A stretch of DNA of 64,000 nt from Gliomastix tumulicola (taxonomy: Eukaryota > Ascomycota > Sordariomycetes > Hypocreales > Bionectriaceae). Position numbers and translations under genes: made by a program. The first letter of the stretch is position 1, and the number at the start of each line of letters is the position of its first letter. The stretch spans positions 46,358 to 110,357 of the forward strand of contig BCHX01000013.1 in NCBI GenBank assembly GCA_001599755.1. The letters are read 5' to 3'. Shown here in pieces: positions 27,087 through 36,600 of this stretch. A model generated the notes under the pieces. That model was not told where the DNA came from. It did not search any database and worked only from the letters and a program-made list of their open reading frames with translations.

Positions 27087-27760
27087 AGAGGAGAAAGAGC
27101 CTGCGTATCTTCCAGGCCAACGTCGCCAAGACCGGACCGGCGCACGACTGCGCCCTCGCTCTGGCCGACGCCGAACAGTACCGTGGACGGCGATCCGAGA
27201 CGAGCGGTGCCTAACTAAAACACACCCTTCCTACGACGCCTTTTCCTCCGTCAGCCACTGGGCCGACATCGATACGCGGCCGCGCGTGATGACGTACGTC
27301 AGACGGCGGCCCGAACTACTAACGAACCAATTCCAGCCAGCGGTGTCACGGGATCTCCTGCGGCTGACCGTGAACGACGTGACCATCGTGAACGTCTACC
27401 GACGACCCTCCTGCGACGCAGCCCTTGAAGCCCTCCTCCGCTGGCCTGTCCCACCCCGATGCCTAGTAGCGGGCGACTTCAACGCCAAGCACCCTACATG
27501 GCAGACAGGTCGCCTCGAGGGGCGAGGTGAGGCCATTGCCGCCTGGGCGGCCGAAAATAGGTTGGCGCTCCTCAACGAAACCGACGTGCCGACGAATCCG
27601 CACGGGAACACGATCGACCTCGCTTTCACAAATGTCGACCTAGCCGAAGCCACGATCGAGGACCACCTGGCCACTAGCTCTGACCACTTCACGCTGAGCA
27701 TCTGCCTTCCTGGGATGCGGCGCGCGCCGGCACGGCCGAGCCGGGTGCGCCTCACCTCGG
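27087..27760 (+). pseudogene. LINE endonuclease (EEP family) relic
   Basis: Apurinic-like endonuclease that would nick the target DNA. The start of the domain is read in one frame (LRIFQANVAKTGPAHD, from about 27092) and the remainder in another (27180-27760). The second frame carries GDFNAKHPTW (27472-27500), NTIDLAFTN (about 27606-27632) and SSDHFTLS (about 27674-27697), the catalytic and structural motifs of the family. At the junction near 27180 the segment that should hold the QEPW glutamate is damaged: only PWT remains and the frame shifts. The domain is therefore neither continuous nor catalytically complete. The frame runs on to a stop at 27819. Confidence 0.75.
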
Positions 27761-27819
27761 ACGGAGAGGTGGAGCGACTTCGAGGTGGTCGGAGCGGCTA
27801 TTCGGGGGATCACACCTAG

Positions 27820-28130
27820 CGGCCGACCTGGTAACTATCCTCCAACAGGCGGCTCAGGCGGCGGGCCACTCCGCGCATAGGACGCCGACGAGGGGCGCGC
27901 CGTGGTGGACGGACGCGTGCGCCATAGCGGCCAGCGAGTACCAGAGCGTTAGGAGGATGTACCCCCTAGGCTTCTGCCGGGAGGTGCAGGTGGCCAGGAG
28001 AGCCTTCCAGCGCATCGTGCGCAGGGCGAAGAGGCTCTACTGGCGCCAGCTCATCGACGGCTTCTCCGACAGCAAATCCGTCTTCAAGGCAGCACGGTGG
28101 CTCCGGTCGCCTGGGCCTTTCCAGCCCCCG
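27820..28130 (+). pseudogene. Linker between LINE endonuclease and deleted reverse transcriptase
   Basis: Reads as a basic helical segment (WWTDACAIAASEYQSVRRMY then RRAFQRIVRRAKRLYWRQLI and FKAARWLRSPGPFQPPP), typical of the region preceding the reverse transcriptase in Tad-like ORF2. Immediately after FQPPP the sequence jumps to a post-reverse-transcriptase segment in a different frame. No reverse transcriptase motif (such as an A-D-D active site) was found in any frame from 27760 to 28500. Confidence 0.7.
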
Positions 28131-29353
28131 CCCTACCGGTATGGATCACGACACCGGTCGCTGCTCTCCACCGAGAGAGTGGCATCCCTCCGGTGATGCA
28201 GCTACTAGAGGCGGCCCGTCTACGCTTCTCGGCCCGCCTCAAGGGCCTCGATGCGGTGCACCCACTTGCGGTGCGCACTCGGCCGGCCGAAGCGCCGGTC
28301 ATTCACGACTGGATCAAGCGTCGATACCAACCATCACCCAGGGTGTTCCGAACCCGCCTTCGGCGGACGGACGAGCTGCTGGCAAGCTGCAAGCGGCCGG
28401 CCCTCCTTCAAGAAACACACAGCAGGGACAAAGAAGCCGTCCAGTCCGCATCGAAGGAAGAGACCGCCGCAGGCTTCCAGCGCTGGCTTCCAGACCTGCC
28501 TCCTAACACTCTGGTCGTCTACTCGGACGGCTCAAGGCCAGAAGAAGGCGCAGCTGGGTACGGCTTCGCCGTGCACCAGGACGGCGAGTCAGTTGACCGG
28601 GGCTGTGGCCGGCTCGGCCCGGCCGAAGTGTTCGACGCCGAAGCGACGGGCGCGCTCCGGGACCTCCAGGCGGCCCTCCGGGTACCTCGCAGCCCCCACC
28701 TGCAGATCGTGGTCTGCCTCGACAATATTGCAGCAGCTTCCTGTCTCCGTGGGAAACCCTCAGACTCTTCCCAGGACGTCTTTATCGAGTTCCAGGCCCT
28801 CGCCGAGGCACACGGCGCCACAAGTGTCCGCTGGGTGCCCGGCCACGCCAGGATCCCAGGAAACGAAGAAGCCGACGGGCTGGCAAAGGCGGGCTGTCTC
28901 CAGCCAGCGCCAGCCGACGCCCTACCGACACTGGCATACCTGCCCAGAGCTGCGAGACAGCGGCCGAAAGACGCTTTTGCCGCATGGTGGAGGGAGTCGG
29001 CCCCCGATCAATACAAACCTCTCGGGCTGCCGGCCACGACGCGCTGCCCGCCGGAGCTCGCACTCCCGCGGCGTACGCTGCATCACCTCCTAGTGGCCAG
29101 GTCGCGACACGGCGACTCCGCTGACTACCACGAACGCTTTGAACATGTCGACGCGAAGATACTGTGCTCATGCGGACGACGCAAGGCACCCGATCACATC
29201 TTCTACTGCCGCAAGGTATCGCCGCGCTGGCGGATCAGATTGGGGTCAACACCTACGGTGGCGGTGCACCGTGCACTAGGCAAGAACTTCACCGATTTCA
29301 CCAAGGTAGCCAGAGACAGCGCTTTCTTCGAGAAGGTCTGCCGTCGCTACTAG
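28097..29353 (+). CDS. LINE C-terminal ORF: RNase H plus zinc motif (RT-less remnant)
   Basis: An intact 418-codon frame. Residues ~12-60 (PVWITTPVAALHRESGIPP onward) match the segment that follows the reverse transcriptase in Tad-like ORF2. Residues ~138-265 are an RNase H type 1 domain with the acidic residues in place: D144 in VVYSDGS, E182 in FDAEATGA, D209 in VVCLDN and D260 in GNEEADGLA, plus H250 in VPGH. A Cys/His motif near the end (CSCGRRKAPDHIFYC) is the usual C-terminal zinc motif. The ATG at 28097 arises at the deletion junction, so it is probably not an evolved start. RNase H would degrade the RNA of an RNA-DNA hybrid during retrotransposition. Without the reverse transcriptase the element could move only in trans. 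Whether this frame is translated is unknown. Confidence 0.7.
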   Translation: MAPVAWAFPAPALPVWITTPVAALHRESGIPPVMQLLEAARLRFSARLKGLDAVHPLAVRTRPAEAPVIHDWIKRRYQPSPRVFRTRLRRTDELLASCKRPALLQETHSRDKEAVQSASKEETAAGFQRWLPDLPPNTLVVYSDGSRPEEGAAGYGFAVHQDGESVDRGCGRLGPAEVFDAEATGALRDLQAALRVPRSPHLQIVVCLDNIAAASCLRGKPSDSSQDVFIEFQALAEAHGATSVRWVPGHARIPGNEEADGLAKAGCLQPAPADALPTLAYLPRAARQRPKDAFAAWWRESAPDQYKPLGLPATTRCPPELALPRRTLHHLLVARSRHGDSADYHERFEHVDAKILCSCGRRKAPDHIFYCRKVSPRWRIRLGSTPTVAVHRALGKNFTDFTKVARDSAFFEKVCRRY

Positions 29354-29838
29354 GCACAAACTTACCGACACACATGTGACATACGCACCCATGCGCAACT
29401 GCGCAACCACCTTACCATTTCCTTACTCTTCTTCCTCGCCTTGCAGTTCCACTTCTTCCCCCCTTTCTTCTCACTGTAGTCTCTCCTTCGTACCAAGCCA
29501 GAGCAGCACCGAGGAGCGGACGCGCCTCGCTACTTGGACTGTGTACGAGCCGCCTCGGCGGCCGATTAAAAAGAGGTCCCACTAGGACTTACAACCACAG
29601 CAGACTCCGCGCTGCACCTGGATGACCCGCTGACGGGCGGCAGGTTTCGATGATGGGCGCCTTTGAGTCGACGGTATGCCGGATGGTGTGTATGGTCACC
29701 ACTTTGTAGAGTTAGGCCCCTAGTCGACTCGTGGAGTAGTACTATAAACAGTAGCTCAGCACGTCCCATGCCCCTACAGGGGGCCTAAGCAGCTTGATGC
29801 TGCTGGACGAAAAATATATAAACAAACAAACAAACAAA
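29354..29838 (+). other. LINE 3' untranslated region and AAAC tail
   Basis: Non-coding sequence after the RNase H frame, pyrimidine-rich at 29400-29480. It ends at 29816-29838 in AAACAAACAAACAAACAAA, a short simple-repeat tail of the kind LINEs carry. Directly after it the GTGAACCA repeats of the right inverted-repeat side begin, which marks the 3' insertion junction. Confidence 0.7.
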
Positions 29839-30130
29839 GAGTGAACCACCAAGTGAACCAGGTCGTGAGCCACAAAGTGAACCACTCGGTGAACCAGGGA
29901 CGGGCACCTAGTGTACATATCACAGTCATTACCCAGATAGATTGGATAGCTCACCAGCTATCATTAAAGCACCTCGCTTAGAAGCACCCTTTGCCAATAA
30001 GCATACCGAGCTAGAGCATCCTTTTCTGATGCCAGTTCTCTCAGCCTCGCTGATACTCGCGACTCATTAGCTGTGACTACCACTCCGCTCAGTCAAGACA
30101 TCTCAGAATTCTGAGAACNTAAAACTGTTC
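29839..30130 (-). repeat. Right subterminal repeats and long terminal inverted repeat
   Basis: Positions 29839-29905 hold four to five copies of GTGAACCA/GTGAGCCA. Positions 29906-30130 are the inverted partner of 25828-26050, ending ...AAAACTGTTC at 30130. The two copies differ by scattered substitutions and small indels, mostly in the part corresponding to 25890-25960. One ambiguous base lies inside (30119) and one just outside (30141). The whole inverted-repeat unit spans about 4.3 kb. Confidence 0.8.
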
Positions 30131-30421
30131 GAACCCGATTNGCCTATCCTAAACCCCAGCCGGATCACCCCGTTCGTCACATCAAACCGGGGCGTCTTAG
30201 CTGGCATGTTGCTGGCCGTGTTGCTGATGGCCCAATGCAGTGTGGACGTTATGGGTTGCGATGATTAAAGTCTTAAGTATCAACACCAACTGGCGGCAGG
30301 GTTAAGTGACCGTCCCCTACTGTGCCTTGGACCATGCTCACGTAAAAAGTGTACGTGTACTTGGCATGACTCGACTGGCCGCTCGACTTTCCGGCGGGTC
30401 AGACCTGAATCTGAACATAGT
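30131..30421. other. Intergenic, nothing recognised
   Basis: GC-normal sequence between the inverted repeat and the solo LTR. GTTCGAACC at 30127-30135 looks like a tRNA B box, but no cloverleaf can be drawn around it. Confidence 0.5.
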
Positions 30422-30592
30422 TGGTGTTGTAAATGGTATGAGTGAGTGTATTGCAATATTGTCCTTGTTCTTGCTACAGTCTCCCAATGTCTGGGCATTG
30501 CCCTCCTTAAGTACTGCTTCCTCTGTTGGTCAGTCAATCTCACTTGGGTGCCCCTATTGACCCTCTGACGTAACTAGCTTCATGCTCCAACA
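30422..30592 (-). mobile_element. Solo LTR family copy A (171 bp)
   Basis: Plus strand begins TGGTGTTGTAAATGGTATG and ends CTTCATGCTCCAACA; on the minus strand it reads TGTTGGAG...CAACACCA with TG/CA ends. It is the same length as and clearly homologous to 50239-50409, with shared words AAATGGTATGAGTGAGTG, CCTCCTTAAGTACTGCTTCC and CTCTGACGTAACTAGCTTC. Flanks ATAGT and ATAAC match at only three of five positions, so the target duplication here is decayed or wrong. It lies just downstream of the giant gene's 3' end. Confidence 0.75.
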
Positions 30593-30647
30593 ATAACAAA
30601 CTCGCATCTCACCGAGTTCTACGCAGTAAGCCTAGGAACGCTGATGT

Positions 30648-30653
30648 TTTATT
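30648..30653 (-). promoter_or_regulatory. AATAAA polyadenylation signal of giant gene
   Basis: The plus strand shows TTTATT, that is AATAAA on the coding strand, about 22 bases after the stop codon (30675-30677). The position is plausible but rather close to the stop, so confidence is limited. Confidence 0.45.
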
Positions 30654-30674
30654 CTCAATTTTCTAACTGCATCC

Positions 30675-33600
30675 TCAGAAAGATGAGCCAAAGTCGTGTC
30701 TGGTCAGCAAGACCCCTCCTAACACCTTGCCCATATGTGTCTTCTCTATGCTTTCTCCGTGTCTCCGCATGCTTTCGAGCACCGTCTTTAAGAACTTCAC
30801 CGGGCTCTTTTGGAAGATCGTAGCCTGATCACGGCCTGGCTTGTGGCTTCGTGGACTAATAAAGCCACAGCTGCTGACCACTGAGCTCTCCGAGCTCGCC
30901 TCGTAGGCCAAGCAGAGGAAGTCACAAGCCATCACATATTGCTCAAAATTGGCAAAATACAGCTGTCCCGAAAAGATCATCAGCTCGATTATTAGACGAT
31001 CCGGGACTGAGAATTGGCGAGTTTCGGGAACGGAGTAAAGTGTTAGATCATCCAGGGGCCGAAATGCTTCGTTTTGGCGTGGCGAAAAAAGATGGAGGGA
31101 CACCGAGCAGGATGTCTCAATGGTTTCCATTAGGGCATTAGCCTCGAAAGGACTCAGCACAACCATCGTACTGGCTTTGCCGCCAGGCTGGCGATCAGTC
31201 AACACCCACTGTACGGTTCGCTGATAGTCGTCCATCCACTCGCCATGACTCCCTCCTCGCTTCACCGTCCTGCAAAAGTCTTGGCTGACAAGGAGTCCTG
31301 TGGGGGTCGTGTCAAGATCGAAGTCTCCGGCGGCCGAAGTCTCCTTAAAGACGTGGAATGCTGGAATGAAAGCTCTGCTTTGCTTTGTGCGCCGGATCCT
31401 ACCCGTTTTGACAAATGACAACACATCAGGGTGGACACTGTGTGGTTCGGCTTCTGCGGGAGCGGGGCGTTCTAGCTGCCTTTCTTGTTCGATTTCCGGC
31501 TCGAGCTCACGCTCCTGTTCTTCTTGTAGCGAGCCAGAAAGCGCACGTAAGCCTTCAAACATATTGAGCCTCTGCTGGATTTTGCCTAGGATCTCCGAGT
31601 CGCCGCGATTGCCCGTCTCCCCATGCTGTGCATTCCCTTCTTGAGGTCGGTATCGGCTCTCGAGCGACAATGCGTCGTGGTCCTGAAATTCCAGTGCGAT
31701 GTCTGTATGGGTAGAAAGATTCCCGTCAACCGCCCTAGCTCGACCCCAGATCGCTTTTTGTCTGGCGAATGTTGTCCCTTGTGTGACCCACTGCACCATG
31801 GAGCGGCTCAAATCCGCCCATGTGCCCTGGATAGCCCACAATAAAATGTCTGATGTAGACATGGGAGAAGACTGAGCTGCTTTTTGGCTCGCCAGTCTAA
31901 CCTTCGTTTCGATCTCCTCGGGCACACAAAAGACCACGGACTGGCCAACAGCCAACTTGCGCATGCGCATACACGCTATATTTAGTTAGTCATATTCGCA
32001 CGGAACGCTGTACATCCAGACAGACTTACCCTGAACAAGCCGATCTTTAGTGAGGTTTGAGCCAAGCGTCACAGCAGCTCGGTAGGTCTCGGGTAGTTGC
32101 AGGTCGATACCCCTTGTGTGCGCTTCATCCAGGAATACAACGCAGGTGTTGAGCTGTTTGGCGAATGGCGATGTGGTCAGAAGCTCGACGCGTCCTCTCT
32201 TGTCTATGACGCATATTTCGTCATCCATGCTGCAGAAGACGGCTCCTTGTATATCTTCACGACTACTCGACGCGGAAAGCAACCATTCATGAGCGAATGA
32301 TTCGTTGGTCATATCAAGAACTTGAGCGCCAACGTCTAGAACAACTCGTATCTCCGGATCCATCTTGAGGATGAGCTTCAAAAGACTCTGGCTCTTGCAA
32401 ATGCCTCCAAGCCCGTGATCAGCGAGAGAGACTACCGAGTTTTCCGGACGCATCAGATGACCTAAGACTAGAGCATTTGTGTGCCGATGGCGATCGAGCT
32501 CAAACTGAGTGACTGACACGGGGAGGGTATGCTGAGAGTCGTTGGTACCACTGAAACCGGTAAGAGGCTGCGCCTTGGTTCGCCCTATGTCCCAGCCTGA
32601 AGCGGAGAGCTTGAAAGGGAATTCTTTCATTTCCTTATTGAAAACTATGTGGGAGAGGAAATAATCTACCACCCCCTTGGAATGCTTCAAGTGGGGGAAG
32701 ACCGCTTCTCTGCACTTCTCTTTGTCTTGAAGATTGACACCTCTGAGATGTCTGAATGAGACTGGGAGCCCTTCGCTGGTCTTGACCCATTCTTGAAACT
32801 CTGCATCGGCTTGATCCGACCTGAGCAGATGTTCTAGAGACAGCTGCAACTCGTCATCGTTCATGCCGCCGTAGTAATATGAAAGACACGTCAAGCAAAT
32901 GACTACATCGGGGTGGCTGAATTCGGAACGGGCGCTTGGGCTGTCTTTGGCACGGAAAGGCACAGCAAGTTTTGTGACGGGTTCGCGCGTGGGGTCCAGT
33001 CCATAGTGTACACGCCATCGCTTTTGACGAAAGACAAAATCGATCACCCCGCATGCGAAAAGCCCACGAAGTAGGAGCACATTGCTGGCATGGGTTTCCC
33101 AGAACAGGCTCTGTTCCACCTCCTGCTTGCTCTCTCCGTTTACATCAAATTTGCTGATGTATTGCAACAAATGACGTCTCATCTGATGGCTCTCATGAGA
33201 TAGAGGGAAATCACCGAGTCCATTATCGCAGATGTAACCAACTGCCAAGCGGATAACCGTATCCGAAGCCTCTTTGCTGAGAAAGCGGATGATGGGGAAA
33301 GATGATCGAACACTATGATCAATTTCGATCTCTCTCGGGTAGTCCCTCTCCGTTGTCCGCGTGAACCTCAAGATCACGGCCAACACCTCTTGGATCAAGA
33401 TCCACCGACGAGGGCCATGTTCGATGGCTCGTTGGAGACCCATGGTATAAATGAGCTCGAACTTCGTGGAAAAGTTCTCGTCACTCTCATCCACGATGTC
33501 TCTCGCGTTTGACTCGAGGAACTCATGGACCCTCCATAGGCGAGCAGCTAGTTCACCTTCTCCAGCAATGGCCTTTTGGATTGTCATAAGTTGCAATGAC

Positions 33601-36600
33601 AGGATATGCTCTGGTTGAGCCAGTATGACGCCTCCCTCGCGCATGCATTGGTCGCAGCTACGCATGATCATGTCGACCATGGATGCCGTGAAAGACGTAG
33701 ATCGCGAAACGGGCAGCTGATAGACTCGTCTGTTCAATAGTCCGCCGAGCTTAGGTACTAGAATATCAAGCATCTGGCGCGCCTGCGGTTTGGCGACAAT
33801 CACTCGTGGCAACCGGGTGCCGTCCGCCAGCCACGCGGCAACTACTGGGACAATCACCGTTGATTTCCCTTCGCCCATATTTAATTGCATAGTTCCATTG
33901 GTTCCGTCGGGCGTCTCTATCATGGTGGACGCGATGTCTTGCTGCACAGGCCGGATGCGAAGGTTGCTCTCAACCTCTAGGAGAAGGGAATCCGGAAATC
34001 GATAGGGATCCCACGATCTGGGGACAGCACCAGAGAGCTCGCGGACAAGGTCTTGTGGGCTGCGTTGAATGGCTCTGGATAGCCGCTCAAAAATTTGGAC
34101 ATTTGATATACTGATCGCGTGCTGAATGACCGCGGCAGCCCACCCCGACGGCACGCTCGTCCAATGATCGTGATTTAACAACGAAAGCAAGTTCCGCTTG
34201 GAAAACCTTGGCCAAAAGCTTGTTTGACTAGAAATTCGCCGAGAACAGTGTGTCGAATTTCTTAGGCTGAGAACTTGTAGTATATCTCCCGCAACGTCAT
34301 TGTAGCGCTTCTCGGTTGACTCTTTCAACTTTTGAATATGATGGCGTAGACCCTGGGTCTGGCGGACCATCATGGGCATTTTGGAGTGTGAGAGCCAGCT
34401 GATGCTGCTGTCAAGCTTGTCCACGTATGCTTGCTCATACGATGAGTTAGCTCTTGCTCTCAGTGCACAGGTGAATTCTCGGAGGACTTTTTCGAATCCC
34501 TCGTTACTCGTCTCGTCAAAATCTACCGTCAACAGAGGCAATTCGTCTGTCTCCACGGGTGGAGCCTGCGCCCGGTGTAGTAAGTCAATAAGCGTTACGC
34601 TCGACTGTTTCCTCGAGGGGCTGTATGTTGATCGATGCAGACCCAGCGCTGGCATGCGAATAACAGCTCCCGGAGCGCTCATTAGGATACTGCAGACAGA
34701 GTTCAAATACTGAAAAACTGCCAAGTTATTGTACCATGTCTCGAAATGAGAGTTAACGCCCTGCATTGCGCGGCTTCTGTCAATGTATGACGAGTCAACA
34801 CTGCGGAAAGACGGGCCCTCACAGGGCCACTGTTCTCCCAGAACACTTTCAAGCTGCGACGCCTCTTGAGCAACCCGGCTTTCGAAGGCTGACTTGCGCC
34901 GCTCTGCAGCTTGTCTGTTGGTTTCATGCTGGTGTTTTGAAAGCCGGGCCTCTGGGCTACGGTCAAATGCGATTTTGGCTCCTCGAAGCGTTTTTCGAAT
35001 CTGGTCTGGATTGTAGTCTCGTCCCTTAGCGAGTTGATAGCTGGCATTTGTAGGCGGACTGATCTGCCCCATTGCGCTTACTGTCGCGAACGCTAGTAGA
35101 AATTGTAGACAGTGGATGTCCGCCCCAGGAGCAAACGCAAGTGTTGCAAGCCACGAAGCGAGTTGAGGCCTCATCCTGTTCGAATCGCGAGATAATTTTT
35201 GGTGAAGCCGGCGCCATGTGAAAGGCAGTATCGAATCCGGAGCGCCCAAAAGAAGAGGGCTGTATTGGAGATCGGAGTCCGGAATCTCTGGCGTCACGCC
35301 ATTCATTCCATCAGCCTTGGATAAAAAGGTATAGAGCGTGCCCGGCGAAACCTGACGGCTAACCCCGGCCAGCACCCCGCTACTGAACCTCATGGCATAG
35401 CCGAAGTGGGCTGCTCTCTCAGTTCTTTCATGAATGCTGAGCCTCAGATCAGACTCCCTTTCATAATCTGCATCGGGTACGGTGTCCGTATCCCGGCTGT
35501 CCACTCCATGGTTGGACAATGCACGGCGGAGCCCTCTTTTGGTGAGTTCCCGACTAGTGTCTGTAACATGGCCAAGCTCATCTGGAAGCGGCCGGAAGAT
35601 CCCGGCTAGCTGAGCGCCGTCTGCAAGTCCTTGAGACAAAGTAGCAAATAGGTCTGACTGGGCGCTAGGACGAAGCATGGGAGCCCACTTCACCACCTGC
35701 ATTTGCCGCAGATGCTTTGGATAGTAGGCTCGGCTGGGAGCCAAAGCAGCGATTCTACGGAGAATCTGTCCTGCGTCGCTGTCAAAGCCCAACGATTTGA
35801 CGGCTGCCGAGCCCAATATTTTCAGCGCTTCTTCAGTCCCTGTGTGTCCGGTAAATGGGTCCGGCAAGACTCCGGAGGTGACCGCATGTAGTTCTGCGAG
35901 GAAGAGGTACGCTTTGAGGCTCCCATTTCCCTTGAGTTGACCAAGGTAGCCATCCAAATAGTAGGTTTGAATCCTGCCGCCTGTGCCAGACGTATCCAGC
36001 GTCGTATTGGGAACCGTTCCCGAGGAGCTTGGTGTCAAGTTTGGTTTGCCGCTCGGAATTAAGACAGACCTTTGTGGGTTGTCTGCATCGCAGCCACGTA
36101 GAACAAGTTTGGTGCGTAGTCCCGTGAGTGTACCAATCCCTTGGTCCGGATCTACATGCATGCCCTGATATTGACGGGAGTATATCTTGTCAGATTTGGC
36201 TTGCACAAAGAAATCCAACTGAAACTTGGGTAGATGGATATCGATTGGCCCATGCTGACCCCGCGAAATGATGTTGAAATCAAAGACCGCTACTAAAGGT
36301 TCAAAAATGGATCCCAGCTTCTCGGCTGTCCGCGTGGCGGGAAAAATGACCCGGCGTCCATCTCCATGGCGCAAATGCCATTTGGGACCGGACTTGATCA
36401 GACTCCAGTGGGCACCGTCGCTGTTCCATGCATCTTCAATAGGTCGCAAAGACACGACAGAGCTATGGGCGTTATACCAGTAGACGTACTGTTTGGCAAA
36501 GGTCGTGGGAACAGCTCCTTTGAATAGCCGCTGGGGTATCAGTTCCCAAGTGCTATCGTCCTTCTGAGCACGAACAATCAGGTCGTCCGAATCATTGAGC

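Larger units (their letters stand above)
26141..29838 (+). mobile_element. Internally deleted Tad/LINE-like retrotransposon
   Basis: The order is gag-like zinc-knuckle region, endonuclease, linker, RNase H, C-terminal zinc motif, 3' UTR and an (AAAC)n tail, which is a non-LTR retrotransposon plan as in the fungal Tad clade. The reverse transcriptase is missing: the linker after the endonuclease joins, near 28130, to a segment that in this family lies after the reverse transcriptase. The element lies between the two inverted repeats (25828-26050 and 29906-30130), so it either inserted into that element or was captured by it. The 5' end is not sharply defined. Confidence 0.8.

Noticed and set aside
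26578..27145. Long antisense open frames opposite the LINE gag
   Set aside because: GC-rich shadow frames; the plus strand holds the zinc knuckles.
30120..30145. tRNA-like B box GTTCGAACC
   Set aside because: No A box at a proper distance and no cloverleaf; it sits at the outer end of the inverted repeat.
30675..31970. Separate 431-aa gene downstream of the giant gene
   Set aside because: It is the last exon; the 54-bp intron with perfect splice signals joins it in frame.
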